A stretch of 64,000 nt of DNA from Anaerolineales bacterium UBA6055 (GTDB taxonomy: Bacteria > Chloroflexota > Anaerolineae > Aggregatilineales > Phototrophicaceae): positions 172,853 through 236,852 of the forward strand of contig DIYL01000026.1 of assembly GCA_002428985.1 (NCBI GenBank), written 5' to 3'. Position numbers and translations under genes: made by a program. Under the pieces are notes generated by a model. That model worked only from the letters and a program-made list of their open reading frames with translations. It did not search any database and was not told where the DNA came from. Below, in pieces: positions 42,977 to 52,327 of the stretch. The stretch's first letter is position 1; the number at the start of each line of letters is the position of its first letter.

Positions 42977-43731
42977 CCCGCAGTAATACCACCATCAACT
43001 GGCAATGCAACACCTGTCAAAAAGCTAGAGTCGGTACTAGCTAAGTAGAGAACTGCATCAGCAACTTCTGAGGGTTGTGCGATACGTCCGAGGGGGTGTT
43101 TGGATGACCACACCTCCTCTGCCCCATCCCCATACTGTTCCCACGCAGAAGTAATCATGTCGGTATGAACACTACCGGGGCAAACACAATTTACACGGAT
43201 TCCCACATCTGCATGATCAAGAGCCATCGCCCGTGTCATGTTCACAATCGCACCTTTCGACGCACAATACGCTGTGATCCCTTTAAACCCAACTAGTCCA
43301 ACATATGAAGCCATATTGACGATAGTCCCTTTTGTTGCTTCAAGGTGTGAAATAGCAAATTTACTTAGATAAAATGTACCATTTACATTCACATCAAATG
43401 TATGTTTCCACTCATCTACTGACGTTTCAACAACAGTTTTATTCCGATAGATAATGCCTGCATTATTAACTAAAATATCTAGTTGTCCGTAGTGTTGAAC
43501 GACTGTTTTTACCGCCTCTTCACATTGAGATGGATCCGTAACATCACATGACACAAACATCGCATCCATACCCATCTCTTCTACTAATCTAACAACTTCA
43601 TGTCCAGTATCAGCATTACGGGCAAGAATGGCGATTTTTGCACCTTCTTCGGCAAATCGCAATGAAATTGACTTACCTATGCCTTGGTTACCACCTGAAA
43701 TAATTGCAAACTTCTCTTGTAAACGTCCCAT
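42973..43731 (-). CDS. Short-chain dehydrogenase/reductase
   Basis: The 252-residue classical SDR has the cofactor loop SGGNQGIGKSIS near residues 12-23, NNAG near 90, the catalytic serine in VNMASYVG, and the Tyr-x-x-x-Lys pair as YCASK. The C-terminus ends FLTGVALPVDGGITAG, as in 3-oxoacyl reductase/glucose dehydrogenase-like members. Cofactor choice and substrate are not determinable. It is convergent with galM (4-bp overlap). GAGGAAA precedes the ATG. Confidence 0.93.
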   Translation of the reverse strand: MGRLQEKFAIISGGNQGIGKSISLRFAEEGAKIAILARNADTGHEVVRLVEEMGMDAMFVSCDVTDPSQCEEAVKTVVQHYGQLDILVNNAGIIYRNKTVVETSVDEWKHTFDVNVNGTFYLSKFAISHLEATKGTIVNMASYVGLVGFKGITAYCASKGAIVNMTRAMALDHADVGIRVNCVCPGSVHTDMITSAWEQYGDGAEEVWSSKHPLGRIAQPSEVADAVLYLASTDSSFLTGVALPVDGGITAG

Positions 43732-43809
43732 ATTTTCCTCTTTATCATAAAATTATCGCATGGTTGAGTTTACCCTGTACATAAACAAACCCACAAAATT
43801 TAGAAATAT

Positions 43810-43818
43810 TGGTACAAT
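43810..43818 (+). promoter_or_regulatory. Extended -10 box before the SulP gene
   Basis: TGG followed by TACAAT (43810-43818) fits an extended -10 promoter element 24 bp upstream of the ATG at 43842; there is no clear -35. Confidence 0.35.
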
Positions 43819-43841
43819 GAACATCTCAATATGTAACAATA

Positions 43842-45629
43842 ATGGCGGATGGGATGGAACGTCAATATCTACGAACAGACAATCAAACACACTGGCTGGC
43901 TCAGTGGTTCCCATTCCTACAATGGTTGCGAACATATCAGCGTAGCGATTTACCCCATGACATTATTGCAGGGCTAACCGTTGCTACGATGCTTATTCCA
44001 CAAAGTATGGCATATGCTCTCTTAGCAGGCTTACCGCCAATTGTCGGATTATATGCAGGTATATTACCCGTCCTAGTATATGGGTTAATGGGCTCAACAC
44101 GATCGCTAACGTTCGGACCGACGGCAATCACATCAGTCATGATCCTCGGCAGTATCAGTGTATTAGTTGCACCGAACACACCAGAGTTTTTTATACAATC
44201 TCTTACTTTGTGCCTGTTACTTGGGTTAGTCTATCTATTAATGGGGGTTCTGCACCTTGGCTTCGTAGTTAATTATCTAAGTCGTGCGGTGCTTGAAGGG
44301 TATGTTAATGCAGCAGCACTCATCATCGCTATCAGCCAACTCACAAGCCTACTGGGCATAACAGTCCCACGTTCACCATACCCTGCAGATACAGTTATAT
44401 ACACACTATCCCAGATTAGCCAGATACACCTACCGACATTAATCCTCGGAACAATATGTATTCTGAGCATTTTGTTTTTTTCAAACTATTTAGACAAACT
44501 CCTCTTGCATATTATCTCAAACAAAAATATTCGACTTGTAATTGTCAGGAGTGGGTCGCTCATCACAGTTTTATTAGCGACACTCTTAGTCGCCGGATTG
44601 CGACTCGACACAATCGGCATCAATATTATTGGTGACGTCCCTATTGGATTTCCACCGATCGCATTTGGTCCATTTGACTTCACACATTGGCAAACATTAT
44701 TACCCGGTGCATTAGCCATTGCATTTGTTGGGTTTATGGAAGGTATTTCCACAGCTCAATCATTAGCGGATAAACGACGACAGACCATTAATGCAAATCA
44801 AGAACTGATTGCAATGGGTGTGGCAAATGTAGCAGGTGCGTTCAGTGGTGGACTTGCATCAACGACTTCAATTAGTCGTTCAGCAGTAAATCATGCAGCG
44901 GGTGCAAAAACAGGACTGTCATCTGTTATCGCAGCCTGTATCGTAGGTTTAACAGTTACTTTCTTGACCCCATTATTCTATTATTTGCCAAGCGCTGCAC
45001 TTGCTGCCATCATTCTCACGTCTGTAGTTAAATTATTTAACTTTCAATCTTTTCAACAGCTGTGGCAATATAGCAAACTGGATACAATTCCCCTCTTTGT
45101 GACATTCTTTGTGACATTCTTTGTTAGTATCCCTGTCGGTATTGCCAGCGGTATTCTGTTTTCGCTCTTTTCATATCTTGCACGAACGAGTCGACCTGAA
45201 ATAAAAATCCTAGGACGTTTCAATTACACTGAACACTATCGTGATATTGTACAATTTCCTGAAGCGCTACCTATTCCCAACGTTCTAATTATTCGGATTG
45301 ATGAAAGCTTATATTTTGCAAATGCGCAGTATTTAGATCGTTATCTACGTAACACAATTGCAGAAACAGAGGATATTCAACACCTTGTTTTCGTATGTGA
45401 TGCGATGAATTGGCTTGATGCTAGCGCCTTACAAATCCTAGAAACCTTGATTGAAGATTTGCAAAGGGTTGGTGTAACCGTCTATTTCACACAGCTAAAT
45501 CACAAAGTATCAGGGCGTATTGATAAAGTTGGTTTTAAAGAGCGTGTTGGACAAGCGCGTTTTTTCCATCGCACACATGATGCAGTAATAGCTACAGGCG
45601 CATTGCTAGATGATGAGTTGCCGATCTAA
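43842..45629 (+). CDS. SulP family anion transporter with STAS domain
   Basis: SulP proteins transport sulfate, bicarbonate or other inorganic anions. The 595-residue protein begins its transmembrane part with DLPHDIIAGLTVATMLIPQSMAYALLAGLPPIVGLYAG, the SulP signature, and has 10 to 14 hydrophobic segments. A conserved later motif is FMEGISTAQSLADKRR. A cytoplasmic STAS domain covers about 465-580 (VLIIRIDESLYFANAQYL, then FVCDAMNWLDASALQIL), where the Asp-Ala-Ser site could be regulated. The start could be ATG 43842 or ATG 43854; neither has a strong Shine-Dalgarno. A terminator for the opposite operon lies just after its stop. Confidence 0.93.
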   Translation: MADGMERQYLRTDNQTHWLAQWFPFLQWLRTYQRSDLPHDIIAGLTVATMLIPQSMAYALLAGLPPIVGLYAGILPVLVYGLMGSTRSLTFGPTAITSVMILGSISVLVAPNTPEFFIQSLTLCLLLGLVYLLMGVLHLGFVVNYLSRAVLEGYVNAAALIIAISQLTSLLGITVPRSPYPADTVIYTLSQISQIHLPTLILGTICILSILFFSNYLDKLLLHIISNKNIRLVIVRSGSLITVLLATLLVAGLRLDTIGINIIGDVPIGFPPIAFGPFDFTHWQTLLPGALAIAFVGFMEGISTAQSLADKRRQTINANQELIAMGVANVAGAFSGGLASTTSISRSAVNHAAGAKTGLSSVIAACIVGLTVTFLTPLFYYLPSAALAAIILTSVVKLFNFQSFQQLWQYSKLDTIPLFVTFFVTFFVSIPVGIASGILFSLFSYLARTSRPEIKILGRFNYTEHYRDIVQFPEALPIPNVLIIRIDESLYFANAQYLDRYLRNTIAETEDIQHLVFVCDAMNWLDASALQILETLIEDLQRVGVTVYFTQLNHKVSGRIDKVGFKERVGQARFFHRTHDAVIATGALLDDELPI

Positions 45630-45630
45630 C

Positions 45631-45662
45631 TAAAAAGAGACTACCTAAAAAGATAGTCTCTT
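45631..45662 (-). terminator. Terminator of the ATPase-less ABC transporter operon
   Basis: A perfect 9-bp stem (AAGAGACTA with TAGTCTCTT) and a 10-nt loop; on the minus strand it is followed by TTTTTA. It lies 23 bp after the last permease stop. Confidence 0.85.
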
Positions 45663-45684
45663 GAAATTCGCTTATTTTAGCAAA

Positions 45685-46599
45685 TTAGTCAGTTGATGTT
45701 GGGTCAAATGCATCGCGCAACCCATCGCCAATAATGTATAAACATAGCACAACGACTGTAATCAATGTACCAGGGAACAGGACAAGGTGCGGTTGGCTCA
45801 AGAATTCACGTGATTTAGTAAGCATATTCCCCCATGTTGCAGTCGGCGCTTGTACACCAAGACCAAGGAAACTTAAAGCAGACTCAATCAGAATCACATT
45901 GCCAATATTAATTGCCAGTGTCACAATCGTCAGCGAGAAGACATTTGGCAAAATATGAACCAACATAATGCGTATATTGGATGCGCCTAAGGCTTGTGCA
46001 CTAACAATATATTCGCGAGATCGAATCGAAAATGTCTCACCACGCACAAGGCGCGTCGTAGCGGTCCATGTCAGGAATGCTAATACCAGAATTAATGTAA
46101 CGGGTCCGGGTGAAAAGACAGCTGAAATCACGATAAGCAATACTAAACCCGGAATTGAGTTTAGCGTTGTAATCACCCAATTGACAAGGTCATCAACTAA
46201 ACCACCAAAATAACCTGTAACAATCCCAAGGGTAACACCAATCAGTAGTGATAATATACCGGACAAAAATCCAATCAGTAGTGATACCTGTCCCGCATAT
46301 AGTAAGCGGGCAAGGTGATCGCGCCCAAGGTTATCTGTACCGAGAATATGCCCCTCTGCCCCAACGGGCAAAAATGCAGATTCAGCCGCATCAGTAGTAT
46401 TTGGGTCAACATTAAGTAAATCCGTAATGATTGGGGCAGCTACAGATAAAATTGTCAGCAAGGCAATGACACCAAGCGCTACCAATGTAAGGCGATCTTT
46501 ACGAAGGCGCATTATTGCAAGTTGTGTTAGAGATTTACTCCGTAAAACCTCTTCCATTTCCATTTGGGCAATACGTTCATGTGTGTTCTGTGCGCTCAT
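45685..46599 (-). CDS. ABC transporter permease, OppC/DppC type
   Basis: Inner-membrane permease of a peptide/nickel/oligosaccharide importer; 304 residues. A short cytoplasmic N-terminus carries the OppC-type segment SLTQLAIMRLRKDRLTLVAL. The LGTDNLGRDHLARLLYAG motif follows the first transmembrane helix after a loop of about 30 residues. The EAA-type loop is SAQALGASNIRIMLVHILPN, which contacts the ATPase, and ESALSFLGLGVQAP is family-typical. An ideal AGGAGG precedes the ATG. It lies 10 bp after the OppB-type permease on the same strand. Confidence 0.93.
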   Translation of the reverse strand: MSAQNTHERIAQMEMEEVLRSKSLTQLAIMRLRKDRLTLVALGVIALLTILSVAAPIITDLLNVDPNTTDAAESAFLPVGAEGHILGTDNLGRDHLARLLYAGQVSLLIGFLSGILSLLIGVTLGIVTGYFGGLVDDLVNWVITTLNSIPGLVLLIVISAVFSPGPVTLILVLAFLTWTATTRLVRGETFSIRSREYIVSAQALGASNIRIMLVHILPNVFSLTIVTLAINIGNVILIESALSFLGLGVQAPTATWGNMLTKSREFLSQPHLVLFPGTLITVVVLCLYIIGDGLRDAFDPTSTD

Positions 46600-46609
46600 T
46601 GGTAACCTC

Positions 46610-47692
46610 CTAACTCAACCGAATACGGGGGTCAATGACAACATAGAGAATATCAGAAAGTAAGAATCCAAGAATTGTTCCTACCGCAGCAAAGATCACA
46701 ACTCCCATCACAACAGGGAAGTCTTGCTGAATCGCAGCCTGAAATGCCACACGCCCAACACCCGGCCAAGCAAACACAGTTTCTGTAACAATCGCACCAC
46801 CCCACAAATTGGTGATAATTGGTCCCAGTAGTGTGGCAACAGGGATCATCGCATTGCGCATTGCGTGTTTGAAGTAAACGATGCGTCCTGATAATCCTTT
46901 TGCGCGTGCTGTACGAATATAATCTTGATTCATCACTTCCAGTGTAGATGTACGTACATAACGTGAAAATAAGGCAATATTAGTCGCAGCAAGTACAAAC
47001 GTCGGCAGAATGAGGTATTCAATACGTTCATAGATTGGTGGGCATATACCTGTCAATGTTGCACCACAACGAGCACCAAGCGGGAACCATCCCAATTGGG
47101 AACCAAAGAACAAGAGTAATATAAGCCCGAGCCAGAATCCCGGTATGGCATTAAACAACACTGCCATAATCCTCGACGTATTGTCGAACAATTGCCCCTT
47201 CGTTGCAGCAGATATTACCCCCACAGGAATGCCTATCACTAATGCTGTAATTAAAGAGGCAATACCTAATTCTAATGTCGCAGGTAGATTATCCGTAATG
47301 ACTTGCATCACAGGCTTCTTTTGAATAAACGATCGCCCAAAATCACCCCGTAAAATCCCATAGTTTTTACCTGGTGGTTCAGGCTCACCATCCCCATTTG
47401 CATCCAATGGGACAATAAATTCAACGGCGCTATCAGCAATCTCATCGCCATCAGAATCCCAGCGGAGCCAATCGTCTCCTACCAGCCACCGGATATACTG
47501 GACATGAAACGGATCATTAATACCAAGTTGTGCCTCTAATCGTTCGCGGGTTTCTTCAGAAATATTTGGGGCGAAGAATAAACGATCAACCACACTACCC
47601 GGCGCTAGCCAGAGTAATAAATATGAAAACAAAGTGATACCAAAAAATGTGGGGATGGCTTGTACCAACCGCCGAATAATATACTTAATCAT
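46610..47692 (-). CDS. ABC transporter permease, OppB/DppB type, with Asp-rich loop insertion
   Basis: The 360-residue permease starts at the ATG 47692 with the classical MIKYIIRRLVQAIPTFFGI. LEAQLGINDPFHVQYIRWLVG and GILRGDFGRSFIQKKPV are family-typical. Between these two, the first extracytoplasmic loop carries about 40 extra residues with two aspartate/glycine patches (WDSDGDEIAD and LDANGDGE) resembling calcium-binding type-3 thrombospondin or dockerin loops. The EAA loop is TARAKGLSGRIVYFKHAMRN. It pairs with the OppC-type permease downstream and the binding protein upstream. Confidence 0.92.
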   Translation of the reverse strand: MIKYIIRRLVQAIPTFFGITLFSYLLLWLAPGSVVDRLFFAPNISEETRERLEAQLGINDPFHVQYIRWLVGDDWLRWDSDGDEIADSAVEFIVPLDANGDGEPEPPGKNYGILRGDFGRSFIQKKPVMQVITDNLPATLELGIASLITALVIGIPVGVISAATKGQLFDNTSRIMAVLFNAIPGFWLGLILLLFFGSQLGWFPLGARCGATLTGICPPIYERIEYLILPTFVLAATNIALFSRYVRTSTLEVMNQDYIRTARAKGLSGRIVYFKHAMRNAMIPVATLLGPIITNLWGGAIVTETVFAWPGVGRVAFQAAIQQDFPVVMGVVIFAAVGTILGFLLSDILYVVIDPRIRLS

Positions 47693-47736
47693 ATGCAATA
47701 ACCTACGTTCTACTACGCGACTGTGAATGAAATAAA

Positions 47737-47770
47737 CAAGAGTGTGCCGAATATATCCGACACACTCTTG
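47737..47770 (-). terminator. Hairpin between binding-protein and permease genes
   Basis: A perfect 10-bp stem (CAAGAGTGTG with CACACTCTTG, 14-nt loop with inner pairs); on the minus strand it is followed by TTTATTT. It lies in the spacer after the binding-protein stop and would reduce read-through into the permeases, giving more binding protein. Confidence 0.55.
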
Positions 47771-47790
47771 CTTGTTAGTTCATAGACAAA

Positions 47791-49518
47791 CTAGGGGTTG
47801 ATCGCAATGTCAGCCATGTTGCCATAACGGGTTTCCGCAAATGGATCCCAGCCTTGGACAGCATTAGATTCTGCATACATCGCGTTTGGAGCAAACAACC
47901 ACAACCATGGCAATTCATCGTGAAGGATTTGACCAATTTCATGATAAATTGCTTGACGTTCGCCAAGATCACAACCAGGTAGTGCGAGTGCATCTTGATA
48001 TAGTTGTGTTACAGTTGGATTGTTGTAGGATACGAAGTTAAAACCACCACCGACACTGTCACCAACTGGGGTGAAGACATCACGTGCATCGGTATCTTGA
48101 TCAATATTAGTGAAACCAATCATGATTGCATCGAATTCTTGACCAAGAAGCAAGGTTACAAGTGAACCAAATTCTTGTGTCTGGAAGTCAACACTAATGC
48201 CGATTTGACCAAGTTGATCTTGAACAATTGTACCAGCTGCTTCACGGATGAGGTTACCGGAGTTAGTTAGCAATTGGAATTCAAATGGTGTACCAGGTTC
48301 TGCGTAAAGCGCATCTTCGGTCGCAACCAATGGGGTTGATGGATCGCCATCATCATCAACAAAACCAGCTTCAGCAAGAATTTCTAGTGCGCCTTCTGGG
48401 TCATATGGCCATGCAGCAATGTCTGGGTTATAACCCCAAAGTGCAGGTGTACCGTAGGTGTTAACTTGAATTGCTTCACCTTGTGCAGCACCTTCAATAA
48501 GGTCTTCGTAGTTAATTGCTTGTGCAATTGCTTGACGAACACGAACATCACCAAATAGTGGGTGGAATCCTTGGTCAAGTGCTTCACCATCTTCACCCTC
48601 GCCGTCTACAGGATTGGTTGGATCAGCCCAGTTGAAACCAATGAAGGTCAAACCATCATCTACATATTCGTAGGTTTGGAATTCGCCAGCTTCAGAGCGT
48701 TCACGGAATTCTTGCATACGTGCAGCAGGAACACCACCACTGACAGCACCAACAGAGGTAACTTCGCCAGCAAGGAATTGTTCTACAGCAACAACTTGAT
48801 CAGGAACGCTACGGACAATGTAGCCTTCTGGTGAAACAGGAATGTGGTGATCTTCGTTACGGATGAGGCTAACTTGTTCGCCAGGAACCAAAGCACCGAA
48901 ATTGAAGACACCGGAGGTTACTTCTGGATTTTTGTTATATTCAAGGTTATCAATTTCAGCAAAGTCGCCATCAATCAAAGGTTCAATGATATGTTGTGGA
49001 ATGATACCGAAGTCATCGAGTTCATCCAAAGCACGACAAGAAGCAACACTCAAGGTAACAACTAATGTAGTTGCATCTGGTGCTTCAACACCTTCAACAC
49101 TCTGGAGTACGCCAGTACGTGGTGAAGATGTGAGTTCGCTAGCAAGCGCATCAAAAGTGAACTTGTAGTCGAAAGCTGTTACTGGTGTGCCATCGTTCCA
49201 GAATACATCATCACGAAGGGTGAAAGTGTATACCAAACCATCTTCTGAGATTGTCCAGTCCAATGCGAGACCATTATCTTGGTCGTTACGACCACCCATC
49301 ATAGGTGCGCGAGTTTCTGGATCAATATTGTAGATGCTTGGGAACAGGAATTCGTTGAGGTCAAGTTCAACTGTGTTGTTCGAAATAAGCGGGTTGATAT
49401 TGTTTGGATCACCACCGAAATTTGTGCCGATGATAATGCCACCTTCTTGAGCACTTACACTAATCGCCATAAACACTGCGAGTACTAAAAGTACAGTTGC
49501 TCTGAAAAACTTATGCAT
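47791..49518 (-). CDS. ABC transporter solute-binding protein, family 5
   Basis: A 575-residue extracytoplasmic binding protein. I start it at ATG 49518, where AGGAGAAA precedes and a signal peptide begins (MHKFFRATVLLVLAVFMAISVSA). An upstream in-frame start would add 33 residues without a good site. Family 5 marks are FLFPSIYNIDPET, LVYTFTLRDDVFWNDGTPVTA and DVRVRQAIAQAINYEDLIEG. The end returns to NAMYAESNAVQGWDPFAETR. It likely feeds the two permeases downstream. No lipobox cysteine is seen in the signal peptide, so it would be free, not a lipoprotein. The ligand is unknown. Confidence 0.93.
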   Translation of the reverse strand: MHKFFRATVLLVLAVFMAISVSAQEGGIIIGTNFGGDPNNINPLISNNTVELDLNEFLFPSIYNIDPETRAPMMGGRNDQDNGLALDWTISEDGLVYTFTLRDDVFWNDGTPVTAFDYKFTFDALASELTSSPRTGVLQSVEGVEAPDATTLVVTLSVASCRALDELDDFGIIPQHIIEPLIDGDFAEIDNLEYNKNPEVTSGVFNFGALVPGEQVSLIRNEDHHIPVSPEGYIVRSVPDQVVAVEQFLAGEVTSVGAVSGGVPAARMQEFRERSEAGEFQTYEYVDDGLTFIGFNWADPTNPVDGEGEDGEALDQGFHPLFGDVRVRQAIAQAINYEDLIEGAAQGEAIQVNTYGTPALWGYNPDIAAWPYDPEGALEILAEAGFVDDDGDPSTPLVATEDALYAEPGTPFEFQLLTNSGNLIREAAGTIVQDQLGQIGISVDFQTQEFGSLVTLLLGQEFDAIMIGFTNIDQDTDARDVFTPVGDSVGGGFNFVSYNNPTVTQLYQDALALPGCDLGERQAIYHEIGQILHDELPWLWLFAPNAMYAESNAVQGWDPFAETRYGNMADIAINP

Positions 49519-49672
49519 AGGTTTCTCCTGATACATTAAGAATACAAATATTTTATTGTGCGAAAAATAACGCGAATAGAGTATAACAGACAGCTTATAG
49601 AATATGCTATAGATCAATTTGAGATTTTAAATTTATTTTTCATGTCGAATTATTTTAAATCATTCAACAAAG

Positions 49673-49712
49673 CAAAAAATAAACCTCTGAATTATGAAAT
49701 AGGTTCAGAGGT
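49673..49712 (-). terminator. Terminator of the M81/ROK/ABC operon
   Basis: A perfect 9-bp stem (ACCTCTGAA with TTCAGAGGT) with a 12-nt loop; on the minus strand it is followed by TTATTTTTTG. It lies 34 bp beyond the stop of the M81 gene and separates the two transporter operons. Confidence 0.85.
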
Positions 49713-49745
49713 CATCTATTTTTATGTGCATTTAAGCAAAAATAC

Positions 49746-51170
49746 TTAGTAGATACTCACCTGAGGTGTCCAACTCATGTCTGGGTCAAACGGGAAACAT
49801 GGACGTGGGATTCGCTCATAAGGTAACTTCACAATGTCTTGATTAACTGCACCTGGAGACAATGCAAGATATGCATTTTCTGCCATTGCTTTTAATTCCG
49901 GCACAAGATAACCAATCTTCACAACAACAATATGATGATCTTCAGGAACAAGATTCAAGTCAAGAAACTGTTGGCGATAATGAAACGGTGTGCGCTTTGT
50001 TGTCAAAATAATCCGAATTTCATCAGATTTTAAAACAACCTGTGCATTCTCATCATCATGTTTTATAAACTCAACAATACCAGAAACATCAAGGGGTTCA
50101 CTATTACGAGTATCCCATTTGCCACCGATGCTCAGACTAACTTGATTATCAATACCAGCATCAACACATTTTTGAACAGCCTCCGCGTCAGGAATGCTTG
50201 CGTAGATCATATCATCTGGCTGTAGAACTAAGGCGCGCGATAAGAAATACGTTACATCACCTACCCCACCTGCTGTCGGATTATCCCCAGAATCACTAAT
50301 TAGGACGGGTTTCACATTATCTTGTACTGCATGTTGAATACATTCATCAACAGACATTGCAGGCACACCAAACTCAAAATCGGCGCGATGCTCCCAATAT
50401 TTTTCAGATAGGTGTGTGACTGTCTGTTTGATCGCTTCTTCATCTTGTCCTAGTGCAATTGCACAAGCGGTCATACGGGGTTCATCTGCCCACACATATC
50501 CCACTTGTATAGTCGCATCCATAACCTTGTCACCATCAATCTGAGGAACAATTTCATTATAGATGCTCATCCCCGGTTCCCATTCCGTACTTGTTTTTTC
50601 GCCGGGCAGGCCAACGGGGATTTTCACAAATGCTTTCTTAGGGCGAATACCCTCGCATAGGCAACGCACTAGTAGTGACATTGCACGTTCGCGAGTTTCC
50701 ATATAATCGATATGGGGAGCAGTCCGAAATCCCGTAATAATATCTAAAGTCTGCATAATACGATCAGAGACATTCCCATGTAAATCATAGCTGGCTGAAA
50801 TTAGGCAATCATCACCGACCACCTCGCGAATCGCAACCATCCAATCGCCCTCAGCATCATCACGGTCAGCAACGTTCATCGCTCCATGCATATCCAGATA
50901 AACACCATCAAACGGACCGTTATCTCGCAAGTGTTTCAATAAATCGTTTTTAATAAATTCATATGCAGATGGCTCAACAGATCCACCGGGCATCGCCTTA
51001 GCTGTAATTGTGCCGATAAATTCAATATCATTATAATTATTAGTTAGGAAGGGATATAATTCTTTGAATTGGGTATCATCCTGCCGAATGATGCGAAAAT
51101 CATCAAGCGTGGTATTAAATACAGAAAAAGTACAGTTTTCAGTTGCAATACCGCCAATCGCAATTTTCAT
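49746..51170 (-). CDS. M81 family metallopeptidase (MlrC-like)
   Basis: The 474-residue protein resembles MlrC, the metalloenzyme that degrades linear microcystin, and its many relatives of unknown function. Characteristic sequences are IAIGGIATENCTFSVF at the N-terminus, DGVYLDMHGAMNVADRDDAEGDW in the first half, ISASYDLHGNVSDR, and VLISDSGDNPTAGGVGDVT in the second half. It overlaps the ROK kinase stop by 4 bp, so translation is coupled. The context with a sugar kinase and a peptide-type importer suggests that it acts on the imported compound or a glycopeptide; this is inference. Confidence 0.85.
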   Translation of the reverse strand: MKIAIGGIATENCTFSVFNTTLDDFRIIRQDDTQFKELYPFLTNNYNDIEFIGTITAKAMPGGSVEPSAYEFIKNDLLKHLRDNGPFDGVYLDMHGAMNVADRDDAEGDWMVAIREVVGDDCLISASYDLHGNVSDRIMQTLDIITGFRTAPHIDYMETRERAMSLLVRCLCEGIRPKKAFVKIPVGLPGEKTSTEWEPGMSIYNEIVPQIDGDKVMDATIQVGYVWADEPRMTACAIALGQDEEAIKQTVTHLSEKYWEHRADFEFGVPAMSVDECIQHAVQDNVKPVLISDSGDNPTAGGVGDVTYFLSRALVLQPDDMIYASIPDAEAVQKCVDAGIDNQVSLSIGGKWDTRNSEPLDVSGIVEFIKHDDENAQVVLKSDEIRIILTTKRTPFHYRQQFLDLNLVPEDHHIVVVKIGYLVPELKAMAENAYLALSPGAVNQDIVKLPYERIPRPCFPFDPDMSWTPQVSIY

Positions 51171-52123
51171 GACTTAACCTTACTTTGCTTATAGTACCAA
51201 ACAAGTGCAGATGCCCCTAACGCGGCATTCGTTAGCTTTGATAATGAAATAGTCACCGCTTCGTAATTTTGGATAAGTGTGCGTTGTTTGAGTGTTTCTT
51301 GCAATTTATCCTCTAGTAAATGATAGGAAGCGTGGATAAGACCACCACCTAGTATGATTATGCTTGGATTAAAGATGCTTGTACACCAAGCGCAGGCAAT
51401 CCCCAACACAACACCCGCTTCATCAGTCACAAAACGCGCAAGTTCATCGCCTTCATCAGACAATCGGATAATTTCATGGGTTGTGATATTGTCTTCAACC
51501 ATTTTTGTATTAGGATAGTCGGCATAGTGTTGCTTAGCATTAGCGACAAACCCCTTGCCAGAAATTGACATTTCAACACAACCACGCAACCCACAAGTGC
51601 ATTCGCGCCCATGAATAGGATCAACAGAAACATGTCCAATTTCCATCTCCGAATGCGAGACACCGCGCATAATCTGATTATTAATCATTACTGCGCCACC
51701 AAGCCCTGTGCCGATTGCCAGATAGATATAATTTGAAACCCCTTGGGCAACACCAAAGAGTTGCTCCCCGATTGCACCAACATTTACATCATTTTCAACA
51801 TAAATCGGCAATGGGCGGATTAATCGCTTTGATAGTTCATCACTTACTTGGACATTTTCCCACAACATATTGACGGCATTGATTGCGATACCATTTTCGC
51901 TATCAACTGGTCCAGGAACACCAATACCAATGCCTTCAATGGCTTCATATTGTTGAAGGTATACATTAATCTGGTTGGCAATCCGCTCAAATGTCACATC
52001 ATGAGAGTCACCAACAAGTGTGGGCAGTGTTATTTCATCACAGATATTGCCTTGGCGATCTGCAACAACAAATGCCATTTTTGTCCCACCAATATCCAAA
52101 CCAATAGTCAATGGTTGTGACAT
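51167..52123 (-). CDS. ROK-family sugar kinase
   Basis: ROK kinases phosphorylate glucose, N-acetylglucosamine, N-acetylmannosamine or similar sugars. The 318-residue protein has GLDIGGTK (8-15) for ATP, the catalytic aspartate Asp112 in ENDVNVGA, GTGLGGAVMINNQIMRG, the EMEIGH motif with His164 and the zinc site Cys175-x-Cys177 with Cys182 (ECTCGLRGCVE). These are complete, so it should be an active kinase. GAGGACAT precedes the ATG. With a GH20 hexosaminidase divergent from the operon, N-acetylglucosamine is the best guess for substrate. Confidence 0.9.
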   Translation of the reverse strand: MSQPLTIGLDIGGTKMAFVVADRQGNICDEITLPTLVGDSHDVTFERIANQINVYLQQYEAIEGIGIGVPGPVDSENGIAINAVNMLWENVQVSDELSKRLIRPLPIYVENDVNVGAIGEQLFGVAQGVSNYIYLAIGTGLGGAVMINNQIMRGVSHSEMEIGHVSVDPIHGRECTCGLRGCVEMSISGKGFVANAKQHYADYPNTKMVEDNITTHEIIRLSDEGDELARFVTDEAGVVLGIACAWCTSIFNPSIIILGGGLIHASYHLLEDKLQETLKQRTLIQNYEAVTISLSKLTNAALGASALVWYYKQSKVKS

Positions 52124-52144
52124 CTTATGTCCTCAATCGAGTGA

Positions 52145-52327
52145 TTAACGATTGGCATACCACGACACTAACGCAACCAACGTCAGGAGTGTAACACCAA
52201 CACACACAGACAGTACGGTCACGACAAACTCAGCACTATCTGGGGTTACAATAAATAGTAGAAAAACCGATGTTCCCGTTACGAAAACACCGGCTCGGAA
52301 AAATGCTTTAAGTAACTCAGGAGCCAT
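52145..52327 (-). CDS. Small two-helix membrane protein
   Basis: A 60-residue hydrophobic protein beginning at the ATG at 52327, which overlaps the end of the ATPase gene by 11 bp. Two transmembrane helices are predicted (about 9-27 and 34-55), joined by a short turn with PDSAEF. The N-terminus is short and polar. A longer form from an ATG at 52384 would overlap the ATPase coding region by 68 bp and is less likely. I do not recognise a family. The position between the ABC ATPase and the kinase suggests an accessory part of the importer. Shine-Dalgarno evidence is weak, so translational coupling is likely. Confidence 0.5.
   Translation of the reverse strand: MAPELLKAFFRAGVFVTGTSVFLLFIVTPDSAEFVVTVLSVCVGVTLLTLVALVSWYANR

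Noticed and set aside
45096..45119. 12-bp tandem direct repeat in the SulP gene
   Set aside because: Codes Phe-Val-Thr-Phe twice in a hydrophobic helix, a length normal for SulP proteins; low-complexity coincidence.
49519..49617. N-terminal extension of the SBP at 47791-49518
   Set aside because: Would place 33 residues before a clear signal peptide; AGGAG directly precedes the ATG at 49518.
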